Origin: Nitrincola schmidtii
Lineage (GTDB): Bacteria > Pseudomonadota > Gammaproteobacteria > Pseudomonadales > Balneatricaceae
Assembly: GCF_008973715.1 (NCBI RefSeq)
Contig: NZ_WBOL01000003.1
Location: forward strand, 62,001 to 126,000
Length of the DNA: 64,000 nucleotides
Direction of reading: 5' to 3'
Shown: positions 54,192 through 62,623 of the stretch, piece after piece
How positions within the stretch are numbered: position 1 is the first letter of the stretch
Layout of the letters: the number at the start of each line of letters is the position of its first letter
Notes under the pieces: model-generated
The model's database searches: none
What the model was told of the DNA's origin: nothing
The model's input: only the letters and a program-made list of their open reading frames with translations
Made by a program: the position numbers and the translations under genes

Positions 54192-54220
54192 ACATAGCCA
54201 ATGCACTACTAAGTTCGATA

Positions 54221-54254
54221 AAATGGCCGGTAACGATAGTTCCGGCCATTTTTT
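54221..54254 (+). terminator. Terminator after nqrF
   Basis: A 10-bp perfect stem (AAATGGCCGG / CCGGCCATTT) with an 11-base loop is followed by a T-run. It separates nqrF from nqrM, so nqrM needs readthrough or its own promoter. Confidence 0.88.
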
Positions 54255-54266
54255 ATGTACACGCGA

Positions 54267-54314
54267 GCGCATGGATGCGCAGGAGCGGCGTGTTGGGGAT
54301 GCACCCAACTTTTT
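54267..54314 (+). promoter_or_regulatory. nqrM leader with two GGA-loop hairpins (possible CsrA/RsmA sites)
   Basis: The first hairpin is GCGC-ATGGAT-GCGC (54267-54280), whose loop holds AUGGA, the core of CsrA/RsmA binding hairpins. The second, at 54292-54309, is GTTGGG-GATGCA-CCCAAC followed by T5, ending 10 bases before the ribosome site GGAGG. An alternative fold pairs GTGT with GCAC and exposes GGGGA. AGGAGC lies between them. This suggests post-transcriptional or attenuation control of nqrM; binding is not shown. Confidence 0.45.
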
Positions 54315-54324
54315 CGGAGGTTTT

Positions 54325-54585
54325 ATGGAAGTTTTTATTATTACACTTGTCATCCTATTACTACTCACCTTAGGTATGTCAGTCGGCGTGATTATGGGTC
54401 GTAAGCCGATTGCAGGTTCTTGTGGTGGTATGAGTGCGCTGGGTATGGTTAAAGAGTGCGATATCTGCGGTGGTGACAAAGAAATTTGTGAAGATGAAGA
54501 AGAAAAGCAGCGTATTATTAGTGCGCGGAAGCAAAATCAAACGATGAATCCAGATCTAGCCTATGAGGTTAAATCTAAAGGTTAA
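54325..54585 (+). CDS. nqrM: NqrM (DUF539), NQR maturation factor
   Basis: The ATG at 54325 follows GGAGG by 4 bases; the longer frame upstream is only leader. The 86-residue protein has one membrane helix (about 4-24) and the Cys pattern CGGMSALGMVKECDICGG, then an acidic tail (EICEDEEEKQ). NqrM is required for assembly of the NqrD/E iron site in Vibrio. Usually it ends nqrABCDEF-apbE-nqrM; here apbE is missing and a terminator lies before nqrM. Confidence 0.9.
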   Translation: MEVFIITLVILLLLTLGMSVGVIMGRKPIAGSCGGMSALGMVKECDICGGDKEICEDEEEKQRIISARKQNQTMNPDLAYEVKSKG

Positions 54586-54674
54586 TTGGCTTTTAGCTCA
54601 TAGCTGTTTAGGCTAGAGTGCTGTGCTGACATCAATTGATCCATCGAATTCAATAATCATAAAGGGGATAGCGA

Positions 54675-56075
54675 ATGGCTGAATATAACTACGATGTCGT
54701 AGTCATAGGGTCCGGGCCTGCAGGCGAGGGTGCTGCCATGAACGCAGCCAAGAAAGGCTTGCGTGTTGCAGTAGTTGAAGAGCAGGATACTGTGGGTGGT
54801 AACTGTACCCATAAAGGCACCATTCCCTCTAAAGCCTTGCGTCACTCGGTAAAGCAGATTATTGAATTTAACACCAATCCAATGTTCCGTGATATTGGTG
54901 AGCCCCGTTGGTTCTCGTTTCCGAAAGTATTGCGTCGTGCAGAAAAGGTTATATCTAACCAAGTAATGCTCAGAACCAACTTTTATGCACGTAATCGTAT
55001 CGATGTATTTTTTGGTTTTGCCTCGTTTGCTGAAAAAGGACGTCTGGAAGTTAAAAGCCAAGGCCATGAAGTCGAAGTGTTGAGGGCAAAAAACTTCATC
55101 ATCGCCACAGGTTCCAGCCCTTGGTGTCCAGCGGATGTTGACTTTAGCCATCCACGAATCTACAACTCTGATTCAATACTGAAGCTGAATCATACGCCCA
55201 GAACCATGGTCATCTATGGTGCAGGGGTCATTGGTTGCGAGTATGCTTCCATCTTTAGTGGCTTGGGCGTTAAAGTGGATTTGATTGATAATCGTGATCG
55301 TTTACTGTCTTTCTTGGATCACGAGATTTCTGACTCGTTGAGTTATCACCTGCGCAATAATGCTGTGAAAATCCGTCACAATGAAGAGTATCAAAGCATT
55401 GTAGGGGATGATCGCGGGGTATCCATCGAATTCAAATCTGGCAAGCGCTTGCGTGCTGATGCTTTCCTATGGTGTGCCGGTCGCTCTGGAAATACGAAAG
55501 GTCTTGGGCTCGAAAAAATCGGTTTGAAGGCTAATAGTCGTGGTCAGATTGAAGTTGATCATCATTACAAAACTTCTTGTGAAGGTGTTTATGCGGTTGG
55601 TGATGTTATTGGCTGGCCAAGTTTAGCATCTGCTGCTCTTGATCAAGGTCGTTCCGCTGCTTCAGATCTGCTTCAAGCCGATGATTTCCGCTATATCAAC
55701 GATGTCCCAACCGGTATATACACTATTCCAGAGATTAGCTCTGTTGGCAAAACTGAAGAAGAGTTGACCGAAGAAAAGATTCCTTATGAAGTAGGGCAAG
55801 CATTCTTTAAAGATACTGCAAGAGCTCAGATTTCTGGTGAGCCGGTGGGGATGCTAAAGATTCTTTTCCATCGTGAAACCTTCCAGATTTTAGGTATTCA
55901 CTGTTTCGGTGACCAAGCTTCAGAGATTATTCACATCGGTCAAGCGATCATGAGCCAAGAGGGTGCGGCAAATACTCTGATGTATTTCGTGAATACGACG
56001 TTCAATTATCCAACCATGGCTGAGGCTTACCGAGTAGCTGCTATTGCTGGTATTAATCGAGTGTCAAATCTGTAG
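54675..56075 (+). CDS. sthA: Soluble pyridine nucleotide transhydrogenase (SthA)
   Basis: The 466-residue flavoprotein has the FAD motif [18 protein letters not shown] at the N-terminus and an NAD(P) motif [16 protein letters not shown] at about 180. In place of the disulfide CxxxxC of related reductases it has [17 protein letters not shown], with only the first Cys, as normal for SthA. It exchanges reducing equivalents between NADPH and NAD+. It lies after nqrM in the same direction and ends with its own terminator. Confidence 0.96.
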   Translation: MAEYNYDVVVIGSGPAGEGAAMNAAKKGLRVAVVEEQDTVGGNCTHKGTIPSKALRHSVKQIIEFNTNPMFRDIGEPRWFSFPKVLRRAEKVISNQVMLRTNFYARNRIDVFFGFASFAEKGRLEVKSQGHEVEVLRAKNFIIATGSSPWCPADVDFSHPRIYNSDSILKLNHTPRTMVIYGAGVIGCEYASIFSGLGVKVDLIDNRDRLLSFLDHEISDSLSYHLRNNAVKIRHNEEYQSIVGDDRGVSIEFKSGKRLRADAFLWCAGRSGNTKGLGLEKIGLKANSRGQIEVDHHYKTSCEGVYAVGDVIGWPSLASAALDQGRSAASDLLQADDFRYINDVPTGIYTIPEISSVGKTEEELTEEKIPYEVGQAFFKDTARAQISGEPVGMLKILFHRETFQILGIHCFGDQASEIIHIGQAIMSQEGAANTLMYFVNTTFNYPTMAEAYRVAAIAGINRVSNL

Positions 56076-56106
56076 TTTCAGAATTACTGTGGCTCCAGAA
56101 TGTCAT

Positions 56107-56136
56107 AAGGCACTTTAGAAAAGTGCCTTATTTTTT
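56107..56136 (+). terminator. Terminator after sthA
   Basis: A perfect 9-bp stem (AAGGCACTT / AAGTGCCTT) with a 5-base loop is followed by ATTTTTT. It starts 32 bp after the sthA stop and touches the last codon of the convergent small membrane protein gene. Confidence 0.9.
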
Positions 56137-56404
56137 ACTTTTTGTAGACATCATCTTCGTAATACTTCCCTGTCACATTGAGCTTTTTTTCTAACCAGCG
56201 ATTCATATACTTCCATAATAAAAAGGCGGGAATCATCATTACCATAATAGCAAGCATAAGCACTGCGCCTGCATGACTGGCAGGAGCAAAACTTACGGCC
56301 CAATCTAAAAAGCCGAAGCTTCGCCCTAGATAAAACCATGTGATCAGAAAAATAAACCCTACAGCAACACCTAAATGATGTAGTAGTTTATGATGCTTCC
56401 CCAT
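56135..56404 (-). CDS. Small two-helix membrane protein, hypothetical
   Basis: The 89-residue protein has two hydrophobic helices (about 9-28 and 42-63) and a basic C-terminus (KYMNRWLEKKLNVTGKYYEDDVYKK). I do not recognise a family. It overlaps the 3' end of the PilZ gene by 17 bp on the same strand, suggesting coupled expression, and its GGGGAAG-rich start region lies inside that gene. A membrane partner for the PilZ protein is possible but unproven. Confidence 0.6.
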   Translation of the reverse strand: MGKHHKLLHHLGVAVGFIFLITWFYLGRSFGFLDWAVSFAPASHAGAVLMLAIMVMMIPAFLLWKYMNRWLEKKLNVTGKYYEDDVYKK

Positions 56405-56975
56405 TAATTAAATTTTCCTTTTTAGCGTGATGTTGTTCTATTTGTGAGCGAAAAATTAATCGAGCCATTTCCGTTCTGCATATTTCAGGCATGCGTTGAA
56501 ACTCAAGACCTATCTCAAACTGATCATCTTTAGGTTCGCAGCGCTTAACTTCCGCTAATAAACGCATTCCCATATATGATTCTGGCATAATGAGCCTAAC
56601 CATGGTCAATTGTCCAAGAGGCAAAGGATTTTCAAGATTTAAAGATAAGCCACCTTCACTCAGGTTGACTCGATCAGTGCGAATATTGAATCCTATCTCT
56701 TCATTGTTACTTAAGGATTTAGCAATGATATCAATCTTGTGATTCAATATTTTAATAATTTCTATCGTTTGAGAAGATTGCTGAGATGCGCTTTCAAATA
56801 ATTGGTTTAGACTCTGGTTCAACTGTTCAAGTTCTGCATGAATCATGAAATGAGGTGAAACCTTAAAGGTGCCCGGGTTAGGCAGTTCAATAGTTTCAGA
56901 ACTGCTATCCAAAAGCTGAAACTCAAGTGCAACCCATTTGTCTATACGATAGAATTGTCGGCGATCCTGTTCCAA
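56388..56975 (-). CDS. PilZ domain protein, likely c-di-GMP effector
   Basis: The 195-residue protein has the two PilZ motifs: RRQFYR at 5-10 (RxxxR type) and NLSEGG at 104-109 (D/NxSxxG). Between them is an unusually long stretch of about 95 residues that is helical and Gln/Ser-rich (about 45-95), so the first motif is far from the barrel in sequence. The remainder is a beta-barrel pattern. It should bind cyclic di-GMP, which the 27.5-kb cyclase and 31-kb GGDEF/EAL protein can make or degrade. It is followed by an overlapping small membrane protein gene. Confidence 0.8.
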   Translation of the reverse strand: MEQDRRQFYRIDKWVALEFQLLDSSSETIELPNPGTFKVSPHFMIHAELEQLNQSLNQLFESASQQSSQTIEIIKILNHKIDIIAKSLSNNEEIGFNIRTDRVNLSEGGLSLNLENPLPLGQLTMVRLIMPESYMGMRLLAEVKRCEPKDDQFEIGLEFQRMPEICRTEMARLIFRSQIEQHHAKKENLINGEAS

Positions 56976-57078
56976 GGCGATTCTCCGTTAGTTTGTGTCG
57001 GTAGATTCTGTGAGTATACCGAATTATCTAGTCAATCTGTTATAGGCAGCGAGAGCTGATTACGGGTTTAATTAAATT

Positions 57079-58326
57079 ATGTTTCGACCCTTCTCCTTCT
57101 TTGTGGGATTTCGTTATACCGCTACAAAGCGTGGCAATCATTTTATCTCCTTTATTTCACTTGTTTCCATGCTTGGACTGACATTAGGGGTAGCAGCCTT
57201 AATCGTGGTGCTTTCAGTGATGAATGGTTTCGATCGTGAATTACGCCAACGTATTTTAGGTATGGTGCCACATGCGACCTTGAGTGATTACCAAAAGCCG
57301 ATGCAGGATTGGCAGGCAGTTAGACAGCGTTTGGCTAATAATCCGAATGTGCGTGCAACGGCACCCTTTGTTCAAGCTCAGGGGATGTTAACGCATGCTG
57401 GACAGGTTCAAGGCGTTTTAGTGAGCGGTATTGATCCGGATATCGAACCTTCGGTGTCAATTATTGAAGATCATTTTGTTTCGGGTTCACTCGCAACACT
57501 TGAACCCGGAGAGTTTAATATCATTCTTGGTGAGCTTTTAGCTAGGCAGCTAGGTGCAGGGGTAGGTGACAGAATTACATTAGTTTTGCCTGAGGCTTCG
57601 GTCAGTATTGCCGGTATTGTACCGCAACTGAAACGTTTTACCGTTTCAGGTATTTTTTCAGTGGGTGCTGAAATAGATGCCAGCCTTGCGTATGTGCACA
57701 GAGTGGATGCTGCGCGAATTAAGCGGATGCCCGCCGACAGTGTAGATGGTATCCGTCTGGCTTTTAATGATCTTTTTCAGGCGCCTATGTTAGTGCGTCA
57801 ATTAGCTACTGATTTAGCCAGACCTATGCAAATATCTGACTGGACTCGCACTCACGGTAATCTTTTTCAAGCCATACAGATGGAAAAACGCATGATAGGC
57901 TTGCTGCTTTTTCTTATTGTGTTTGTGGCGGCTTTCAATATTGTTTCCACCTTGGTGATGGTTGTGACCGATAAGCGAGCTGATATCGCTATTCTGCGTA
58001 CCATGGGAGCCACACCTGCTATGGTTATGCGAATATTCATGGTTCAAGGAGCGGTGATTGGTTTTATAGGAACCACTTTAGGTCTGGTATTGGGGGTCAT
58101 CTTAGCTCTGACTGTCAGTGATTTGGTGGCAGGCTTTGAGCGCTTAATGGGAATAGAGTTTTTATCGGCAGAGGTTTATTTTATTAACTACTTACCTTCA
58201 GAAGTTCAAGTGAGTGATTTGATCACCATTACCACAACGGCTTTATTGATTAGTTTCTTTGCGACTTTGTATCCGGCATGGAAGGCATCTCGTACTCAGC
58301 CAGCGGAGGCACTTCGTTATGAATAA
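57079..58326 (+). CDS. Lipoprotein-releasing ABC transporter permease (LolC/E family)
   Basis: The 415-residue protein has one N-terminal membrane helix (about 24-48), a periplasmic domain (about 50-270) and three C-terminal helices (about 275-305, 322-350, 380-402). RYTATKRGNHFISFISLVSMLGL and AILRTMGATPAMVMRIFMVQG are typical of LolC/LolE. It releases outer-membrane lipoproteins with LolD. Only one permease gene is found in this operon, so it may be a LolF-type permease that works as a homodimer or its LolE partner lies elsewhere. It overlaps lolD by 8 bp. Confidence 0.9.
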   Translation: MFRPFSFFVGFRYTATKRGNHFISFISLVSMLGLTLGVAALIVVLSVMNGFDRELRQRILGMVPHATLSDYQKPMQDWQAVRQRLANNPNVRATAPFVQAQGMLTHAGQVQGVLVSGIDPDIEPSVSIIEDHFVSGSLATLEPGEFNIILGELLARQLGAGVGDRITLVLPEASVSIAGIVPQLKRFTVSGIFSVGAEIDASLAYVHRVDAARIKRMPADSVDGIRLAFNDLFQAPMLVRQLATDLARPMQISDWTRTHGNLFQAIQMEKRMIGLLLFLIVFVAAFNIVSTLVMVVTDKRADIAILRTMGATPAMVMRIFMVQGAVIGFIGTTLGLVLGVILALTVSDLVAGFERLMGIEFLSAEVYFINYLPSEVQVSDLITITTTALLISFFATLYPAWKASRTQPAEALRYE

Positions 58327-59008
58327 GGCGTGGGTGTTAGAGGCGACTGGAATCTGTCGTCGTTATGAAGAAGCAGGTCAAACCTTAACCATCTTAAATG
58401 AATTAGACTTTTTCGTTGAACAGGGTCAACGTTTAGCTATTGTGGGTAGTTCAGGCAGTGGTAAGAGTACTTTACTGAATATCCTGGGAGGGCTTGATAA
58501 GCCAGACGCCGGTGAAGTGAAACTCCAAGGGGAGGCGATTTATACCGTTTCTGAAAGTCGTCGATGCAAGATACGTAACGAAAAATTAGGGTTCGTCTAT
58601 CAGTTCCATCATCTGCTGCATGAATTCAGTGCGCTAGAAAATGTGGCGATGCCTCTTTTGATTAGAGGTGCTCCAGTTGAGCAAGCGCGTGAAAGTTCAC
58701 TTCAGTTACTAGAGCAGGTGGGCTTGTCGCACCGTGTACAGCATAAGCCAGGTCAACTCAGTGGAGGTGAGCGTCAGCGTGTTGCTATTGCACGAGCGCT
58801 AGTCACTAAGCCTGCCTGTGTGATGATGGACGAGCCGACAGGCAACTTGGATCGACATACGGCTGATGAGGTGCAATCCTATCTTGACCATCTGAATCAG
58901 TCGTTGGGAATCGCTTTTGTGGTCGTAACACATGATTTGAATCTTGCTGCTCGAATGGATCAGGCTTATCTGTTGGAAGAGGGAAAGCTGGTGACAAAGA
59001 GTTTTTAA
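58319..59008 (+). CDS. lolD: Lipoprotein-releasing ABC transporter ATPase (LolD)
   Basis: The ATG at 58319 lies inside the permease end with GGAGG about 9 bases upstream; earlier frames are not used. The 229-residue ABC ATPase has Walker A GSSGSGKST, signature LSGGERQR, and Walker B CVMMDEPTGNLD. YQFHHLLHEFSALENV is the LolD-type Q-loop segment. It powers release of lipoproteins to LolA. It converges with the DUF2062 gene. Confidence 0.95.
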   Translation: MNKAWVLEATGICRRYEEAGQTLTILNELDFFVEQGQRLAIVGSSGSGKSTLLNILGGLDKPDAGEVKLQGEAIYTVSESRRCKIRNEKLGFVYQFHHLLHEFSALENVAMPLLIRGAPVEQARESSLQLLEQVGLSHRVQHKPGQLSGGERQRVAIARALVTKPACVMMDEPTGNLDRHTADEVQSYLDHLNQSLGIAFVVVTHDLNLAARMDQAYLLEEGKLVTKSF

Positions 59009-59048
59009 TCGCTAAGAGCTCTTAATTATCGCTGAGGGCTCTTAATCG
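59009..59048. repeat. Imperfect tandem 20-bp duplication at the lolD/DUF2062 junction
   Basis: Two adjacent 20-base units (59009-59028, 59029-59048) match at 16 of 20 positions by my count, and unit 1 contains the 12-bp palindrome TAAGAGCTCTTA. The second unit covers the last codons and stop of the DUF2062 gene. No U-run follows, so it is not a convincing terminator. Confidence 0.6.
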
Positions 59049-59602
59049 CGAGATGTTTTTGATTGTTCTTTTTGCAACTGCTCGCGTTTAAGTCTTTCTC
59101 GACCTCGTTTAATCCATGTTCGTCTGACATGTATTGTCCAGAAGATACGAACAGCAATAAAACCGGTCATTCCAAAAGTTATTCCACATACCAAAGAACC
59201 TAAGATGAGCGGCCGCCAAATTTGCTGGAAATTGTCATACAGGCTGTCCAAGTTCCATACCATGGGTTGTGATAGATTCCCGGCACCTAGAATGACTTGC
59301 CCTACACGATAAGAAAAATAAAGCAGTGCAGGCATGGTGATGGGATTTGATATCCAAACCAGTCCTACTGATAAGGGTAAATTACAGCCTATAAGCACTG
59401 CAAGCATTGCCGCAGGAACCATCTGAAATGGCATTGGCATAAAAGCAAAGAAAATGCCTACCAAAAATGCTAAGGACACGGAGCGATGAGAAAGATGCCA
59501 GAGTCCAGGATTTCTGATATGTTCACCCAACCATCGCAGTTGCGGGTGATTTCGAACCCAATGTGGGTCAGGCATGTATTTTTTTAAAATCTTGCGAGGC
59601 AT
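59042..59602 (-). CDS. DUF2062 domain membrane protein
   Basis: The 186-residue protein has the DUF2062 blocks SLAFLVGIFFAFMPMPFQMV and LVWISNPITMPALLYFSYRVG, with three or four membrane helices (about 42-62, 66-88, 90-112, 135-158) and basic tails at both ends. The family is often found next to comEC or lolCDE-related genes; its activity is unknown. The gene is divergent from comEC with 75 bp between. Confidence 0.87.
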   Translation of the reverse strand: MPRKILKKYMPDPHWVRNHPQLRWLGEHIRNPGLWHLSHRSVSLAFLVGIFFAFMPMPFQMVPAAMLAVLIGCNLPLSVGLVWISNPITMPALLYFSYRVGQVILGAGNLSQPMVWNLDSLYDNFQQIWRPLILGSLVCGITFGMTGFIAVRIFWTIHVRRTWIKRGRERLKREQLQKEQSKTSRD

Positions 59603-59677
59603 TGTCGACTAATCAGGGCGAAGTTATGCGTCCATTATGCCGTTTTATGCAAGCCAAACCAATAGAGAGGATCAAGG

Positions 59678-61933
59678 ATGATCATCTATCTTGCTGGGCT
59701 ATTGAGTGTAGCCTTTCTTCCGACGCTAAAAACAGCCTTATGGGCGTTACTTCTTCTTCCGGCAATGTTTCTGACTCGATATCGAGCATACCTAGCGTTG
59801 TATCTAGTCGGAGTGATAGTGGCTGTTAGTTATGCTGCGTGGCAGCTTCATCATCGTTTGCCACTCAGTTTGGATCGGCAGGATGTCCTATTGAGTGGCT
59901 ATATAGTCAGTTTGCCGGAGTTTGGCGATCAGCGCACACGCTTTATTCTCAAGATTGATACCGTAGAAACGGACAACGATCAGTTGAAGCGTTTGCGCAG
60001 AATACGTGTGAATGCTTATCAATTTCGCCATGAGTCTGATTTTTCCAATTTAGGTGCTGGTGATTATATCAGCGCAAACGTTCGTCTTAGATCTCCCCAC
60101 TTTTTGCAAAATCCAGATGCTTTTGATCTTGAACGACACTTTTTAAGTTCAGGATGGGATGCGAGTGCGACTTTACGTGAAGTGCTAGCTCACCACCCGG
60201 CACAGCATCGCTTTTATAGCGTTAGGGACAGCTTTAGGGCTTTTATTACGAATCAGTTTGTTGATAGTGAGGCCCAGTGGCTATTGCCGGCCATTTTGTT
60301 GGGCGACAGAACCCTGATGACGGATGACATCTGGACAGTATTACAAAGAACCGGAACGGCTCATTTACTGGTTGTGAGTGGTTTGCATATTGCAGTGATG
60401 AGTGGCTCCGGGTTTTTAATTGGGCGCTTGATGCTGGGTGGCTTTCTGTTGCTAGGGTATAAGTCACCCTATTTACGTGTCATGCCATTGGTATTGGCGT
60501 TCATCCTTGCAACCCTATACGCCTTGCTAGCAGGGTTTAACTTGCCGGTACAAAGAGCCTGGATGATGGTTTCAATCTTTATATTGGGGGAGTGGCGTTT
60601 GCTAAGCCTAACGGGTTGGCAGCGATGGAGGCTAGCTCTTGTCATGGTGATGACCTATAACCCATTAGCCATCATTGAACCGGGTGCATGGATGTCATTT
60701 GTTGCCGTAGGTGTTTTGCTGCTAATGACAGACGCCTATCGAGGTGCAGCGATACAGGGTTGGGTAACCTTGTTACGAGCTCAATGGGTGATTTTTATCG
60801 GGTTGATGCCAGTGATGGCGTGGGTATTTCAACAGCTTGGAATACTAGCACCACTGATAAACCTTGTGGCTATTCCATTATTTTCAATCTTTATCATCGG
60901 GTTGCCTTTTGTTGTATCTCTGTTAGTGATGGATCTGAATGGGATAAATTTTTTGGTGCGACTAGTGTTAGACAACTTCTGGTTCTTTCTCACGAAAGCG
61001 GCTGATGTCCAATGGGCAGCCCTATCGCTGAGTAAACCTAATCTTTTATTATTAATCAGTATCTTACCTTTGCTGTTAGTTCTGCTGATTCCTTTACCGC
61101 TGAGATGGAAGCTTATTGGATCAGTCTGTTTCCTTCCGCTGTTGTTTCCGCAAAATACTAAATTACAAGAGGGTGACTTTAGAGCAATCGTGTTCGATGT
61201 AGGTCAGGGGTTGGCGGTATTAATCGAAACCAAAGATGAGCTTATCTTATATGACACAGGACCCGGTTTTCCTATGGGTGGAAGTGCTTGGGGTTTTGCG
61301 ATTGCCCCTTGGTTTAAGGTACGAAATCAGTCCACATTGACACAGCTGATTATTAGTCATAACGATTTAGATCATGCGGGAGGTTTACCTGCTTTAAGTG
61401 AACAGCTTGAAGTGTTAATAAAGGAATCTGGAAGCATTGAGCTATTGCAACGTGGATTTGCCAGTTGTCATACACAAGCTAAATGGCGTTACAATCAAGT
61501 CGATTTTCGCTATTTAACAGATTTCCCTCATGACCGTGCCAGTGAAAATGAACATTCCTGTGTGATGGAAGTAAGAAATGATTTTTGTGCGTTACTATTA
61601 CCAGGTGATGCAGGTCATCCGACAGAGTATGATCTGATTCGAAGTGGCCGAATACAATCGGTCGATTGGCTAGTAGCAGGGCATCATGGCAGTGCCAGTT
61701 CTTCTAGTGAGATTTTTATCGATCATGTCAATCCAAGCGTGGTGATTTATACGGCTGGATTTGCCAATCGTTATGGTCATCCAGCGGCAGCTATTACACA
61801 ACGATTTCGCCTACGTGGTATTGATGAATATAATACTGCAACCGATGGTGCAGTCCTGCTGGAAGCGATTAAGGGTCAGTGTAAAGTTTCAACGCAACGA
61901 AAGCGTAAAAGACGTTATTGGACAAATGGTTGA
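59678..61933 (+). CDS. comEC: ComEC/Rec2 DNA uptake channel protein
   Basis: The 751-residue protein has an N-terminal DUF4131-type region, about ten membrane helices in the competence domain (about 215-500, with HLLVVSGLHIAVMSG), and a C-terminal metallo-beta-lactamase domain from about residue 510. The metal motif HxDxDH is kept (HNDLDH, His561) along with FDVGQGLAVLIE. It forms the inner-membrane route for single-stranded DNA uptake and may degrade one strand. Other competence genes are not in the window. Confidence 0.93.
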   Translation: MIIYLAGLLSVAFLPTLKTALWALLLLPAMFLTRYRAYLALYLVGVIVAVSYAAWQLHHRLPLSLDRQDVLLSGYIVSLPEFGDQRTRFILKIDTVETDNDQLKRLRRIRVNAYQFRHESDFSNLGAGDYISANVRLRSPHFLQNPDAFDLERHFLSSGWDASATLREVLAHHPAQHRFYSVRDSFRAFITNQFVDSEAQWLLPAILLGDRTLMTDDIWTVLQRTGTAHLLVVSGLHIAVMSGSGFLIGRLMLGGFLLLGYKSPYLRVMPLVLAFILATLYALLAGFNLPVQRAWMMVSIFILGEWRLLSLTGWQRWRLALVMVMTYNPLAIIEPGAWMSFVAVGVLLLMTDAYRGAAIQGWVTLLRAQWVIFIGLMPVMAWVFQQLGILAPLINLVAIPLFSIFIIGLPFVVSLLVMDLNGINFLVRLVLDNFWFFLTKAADVQWAALSLSKPNLLLLISILPLLLVLLIPLPLRWKLIGSVCFLPLLFPQNTKLQEGDFRAIVFDVGQGLAVLIETKDELILYDTGPGFPMGGSAWGFAIAPWFKVRNQSTLTQLIISHNDLDHAGGLPALSEQLEVLIKESGSIELLQRGFASCHTQAKWRYNQVDFRYLTDFPHDRASENEHSCVMEVRNDFCALLLPGDAGHPTEYDLIRSGRIQSVDWLVAGHHGSASSSSEIFIDHVNPSVVIYTAGFANRYGHPAAAITQRFRLRGIDEYNTATDGAVLLEAIKGQCKVSTQRKRKRRYWTNG

Positions 61934-61990
61934 CCTGCAGTTTTTGCTAATTTCATGTTACAGTGACTCATCTTTTATGGAGGCTTAAGC

Positions 61991-62608
61991 GTGTTTGAAC
62001 TGATTAAAGCGGGTGGCTGGCTGATGCTACCTATTCTAGCTTGCTCCGTTGCTGCGATGGCAATCTGTTTTGAGCGACTGTGGTTTTTGAAAAAAGATCG
62101 AATATTGCCTGTTGGATTACTCGCAGAAGTGTTTGAACTCATTCGAAGTGAAGAGATGACTCCTGAGCGTCTTCGCGGGATTGCTGAAGGAAGCCCTCTG
62201 GGTACGATTATCGTCGCGGGTGTACGAAACGCCCGTCATGGCCGAGAGGTCATGAAAGACAGTATCGAAGAAGCCGCTCATCAAGTGATTCATGAGATGG
62301 AGCGTTACCTAAACTCCTTAGGAACGATTGCAGCAATCACTCCTTTGCTGGGTCTTTTAGGTACGGTTATCGGTATGATTAAAGTCTTCACCGAAATCAT
62401 GATTCAAGGAACCGGTAATGCCAATGTACTGGCGGGGGGTATATCTGAAGCGCTGATTACCACAGCCGCAGGCTTATCAATTGCCATTCCGGCATTAGCC
62501 ATGCATCGCTACCTGCAAAGACGTGTTCACACGCTGGTGTTAACCATGGAGCAAGAAGCCGTGAAGTTAGTTGAAGTGCTCCATGATGAACGTGATGATA
62601 CGCTCTAA
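61991..62608 (+). CDS. ExbB/TolQ/MotA family proton-channel protein
   Basis: GTG at 61991 follows GGAGG by 9 bases. The 205-residue protein has three membrane helices (about 12-31, 103-128, 148-172) and the ExbB pattern TPLLGLLGTVIGMIKVF and GISEALITTAAGLSIAIPAL. It forms the energy-transducing complex with the downstream ExbD-type protein, tapping proton motive force. The adjacent lpxK is the usual position of this pair in Gammaproteobacteria. The partner (TonB-type) is not here. Confidence 0.93.
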   Translation: MFELIKAGGWLMLPILACSVAAMAICFERLWFLKKDRILPVGLLAEVFELIRSEEMTPERLRGIAEGSPLGTIIVAGVRNARHGREVMKDSIEEAAHQVIHEMERYLNSLGTIAAITPLLGLLGTVIGMIKVFTEIMIQGTGNANVLAGGISEALITTAAGLSIAIPALAMHRYLQRRVHTLVLTMEQEAVKLVEVLHDERDDTL

Positions 62609-62623
62609 AAAAAGAGGTGACCT

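Noticed and set aside
54175-54324. Long N-terminal extension of nqrM in the same frame
   Set aside because: It crosses a terminator and leader hairpins; GGAGG directly before 54325 defines the start.
54657-55151. 164-codon reverse ORF over sthA
   Set aside because: It is antisense to sthA and its sequence shows no recognisable domain; the sthA frame has all family motifs.
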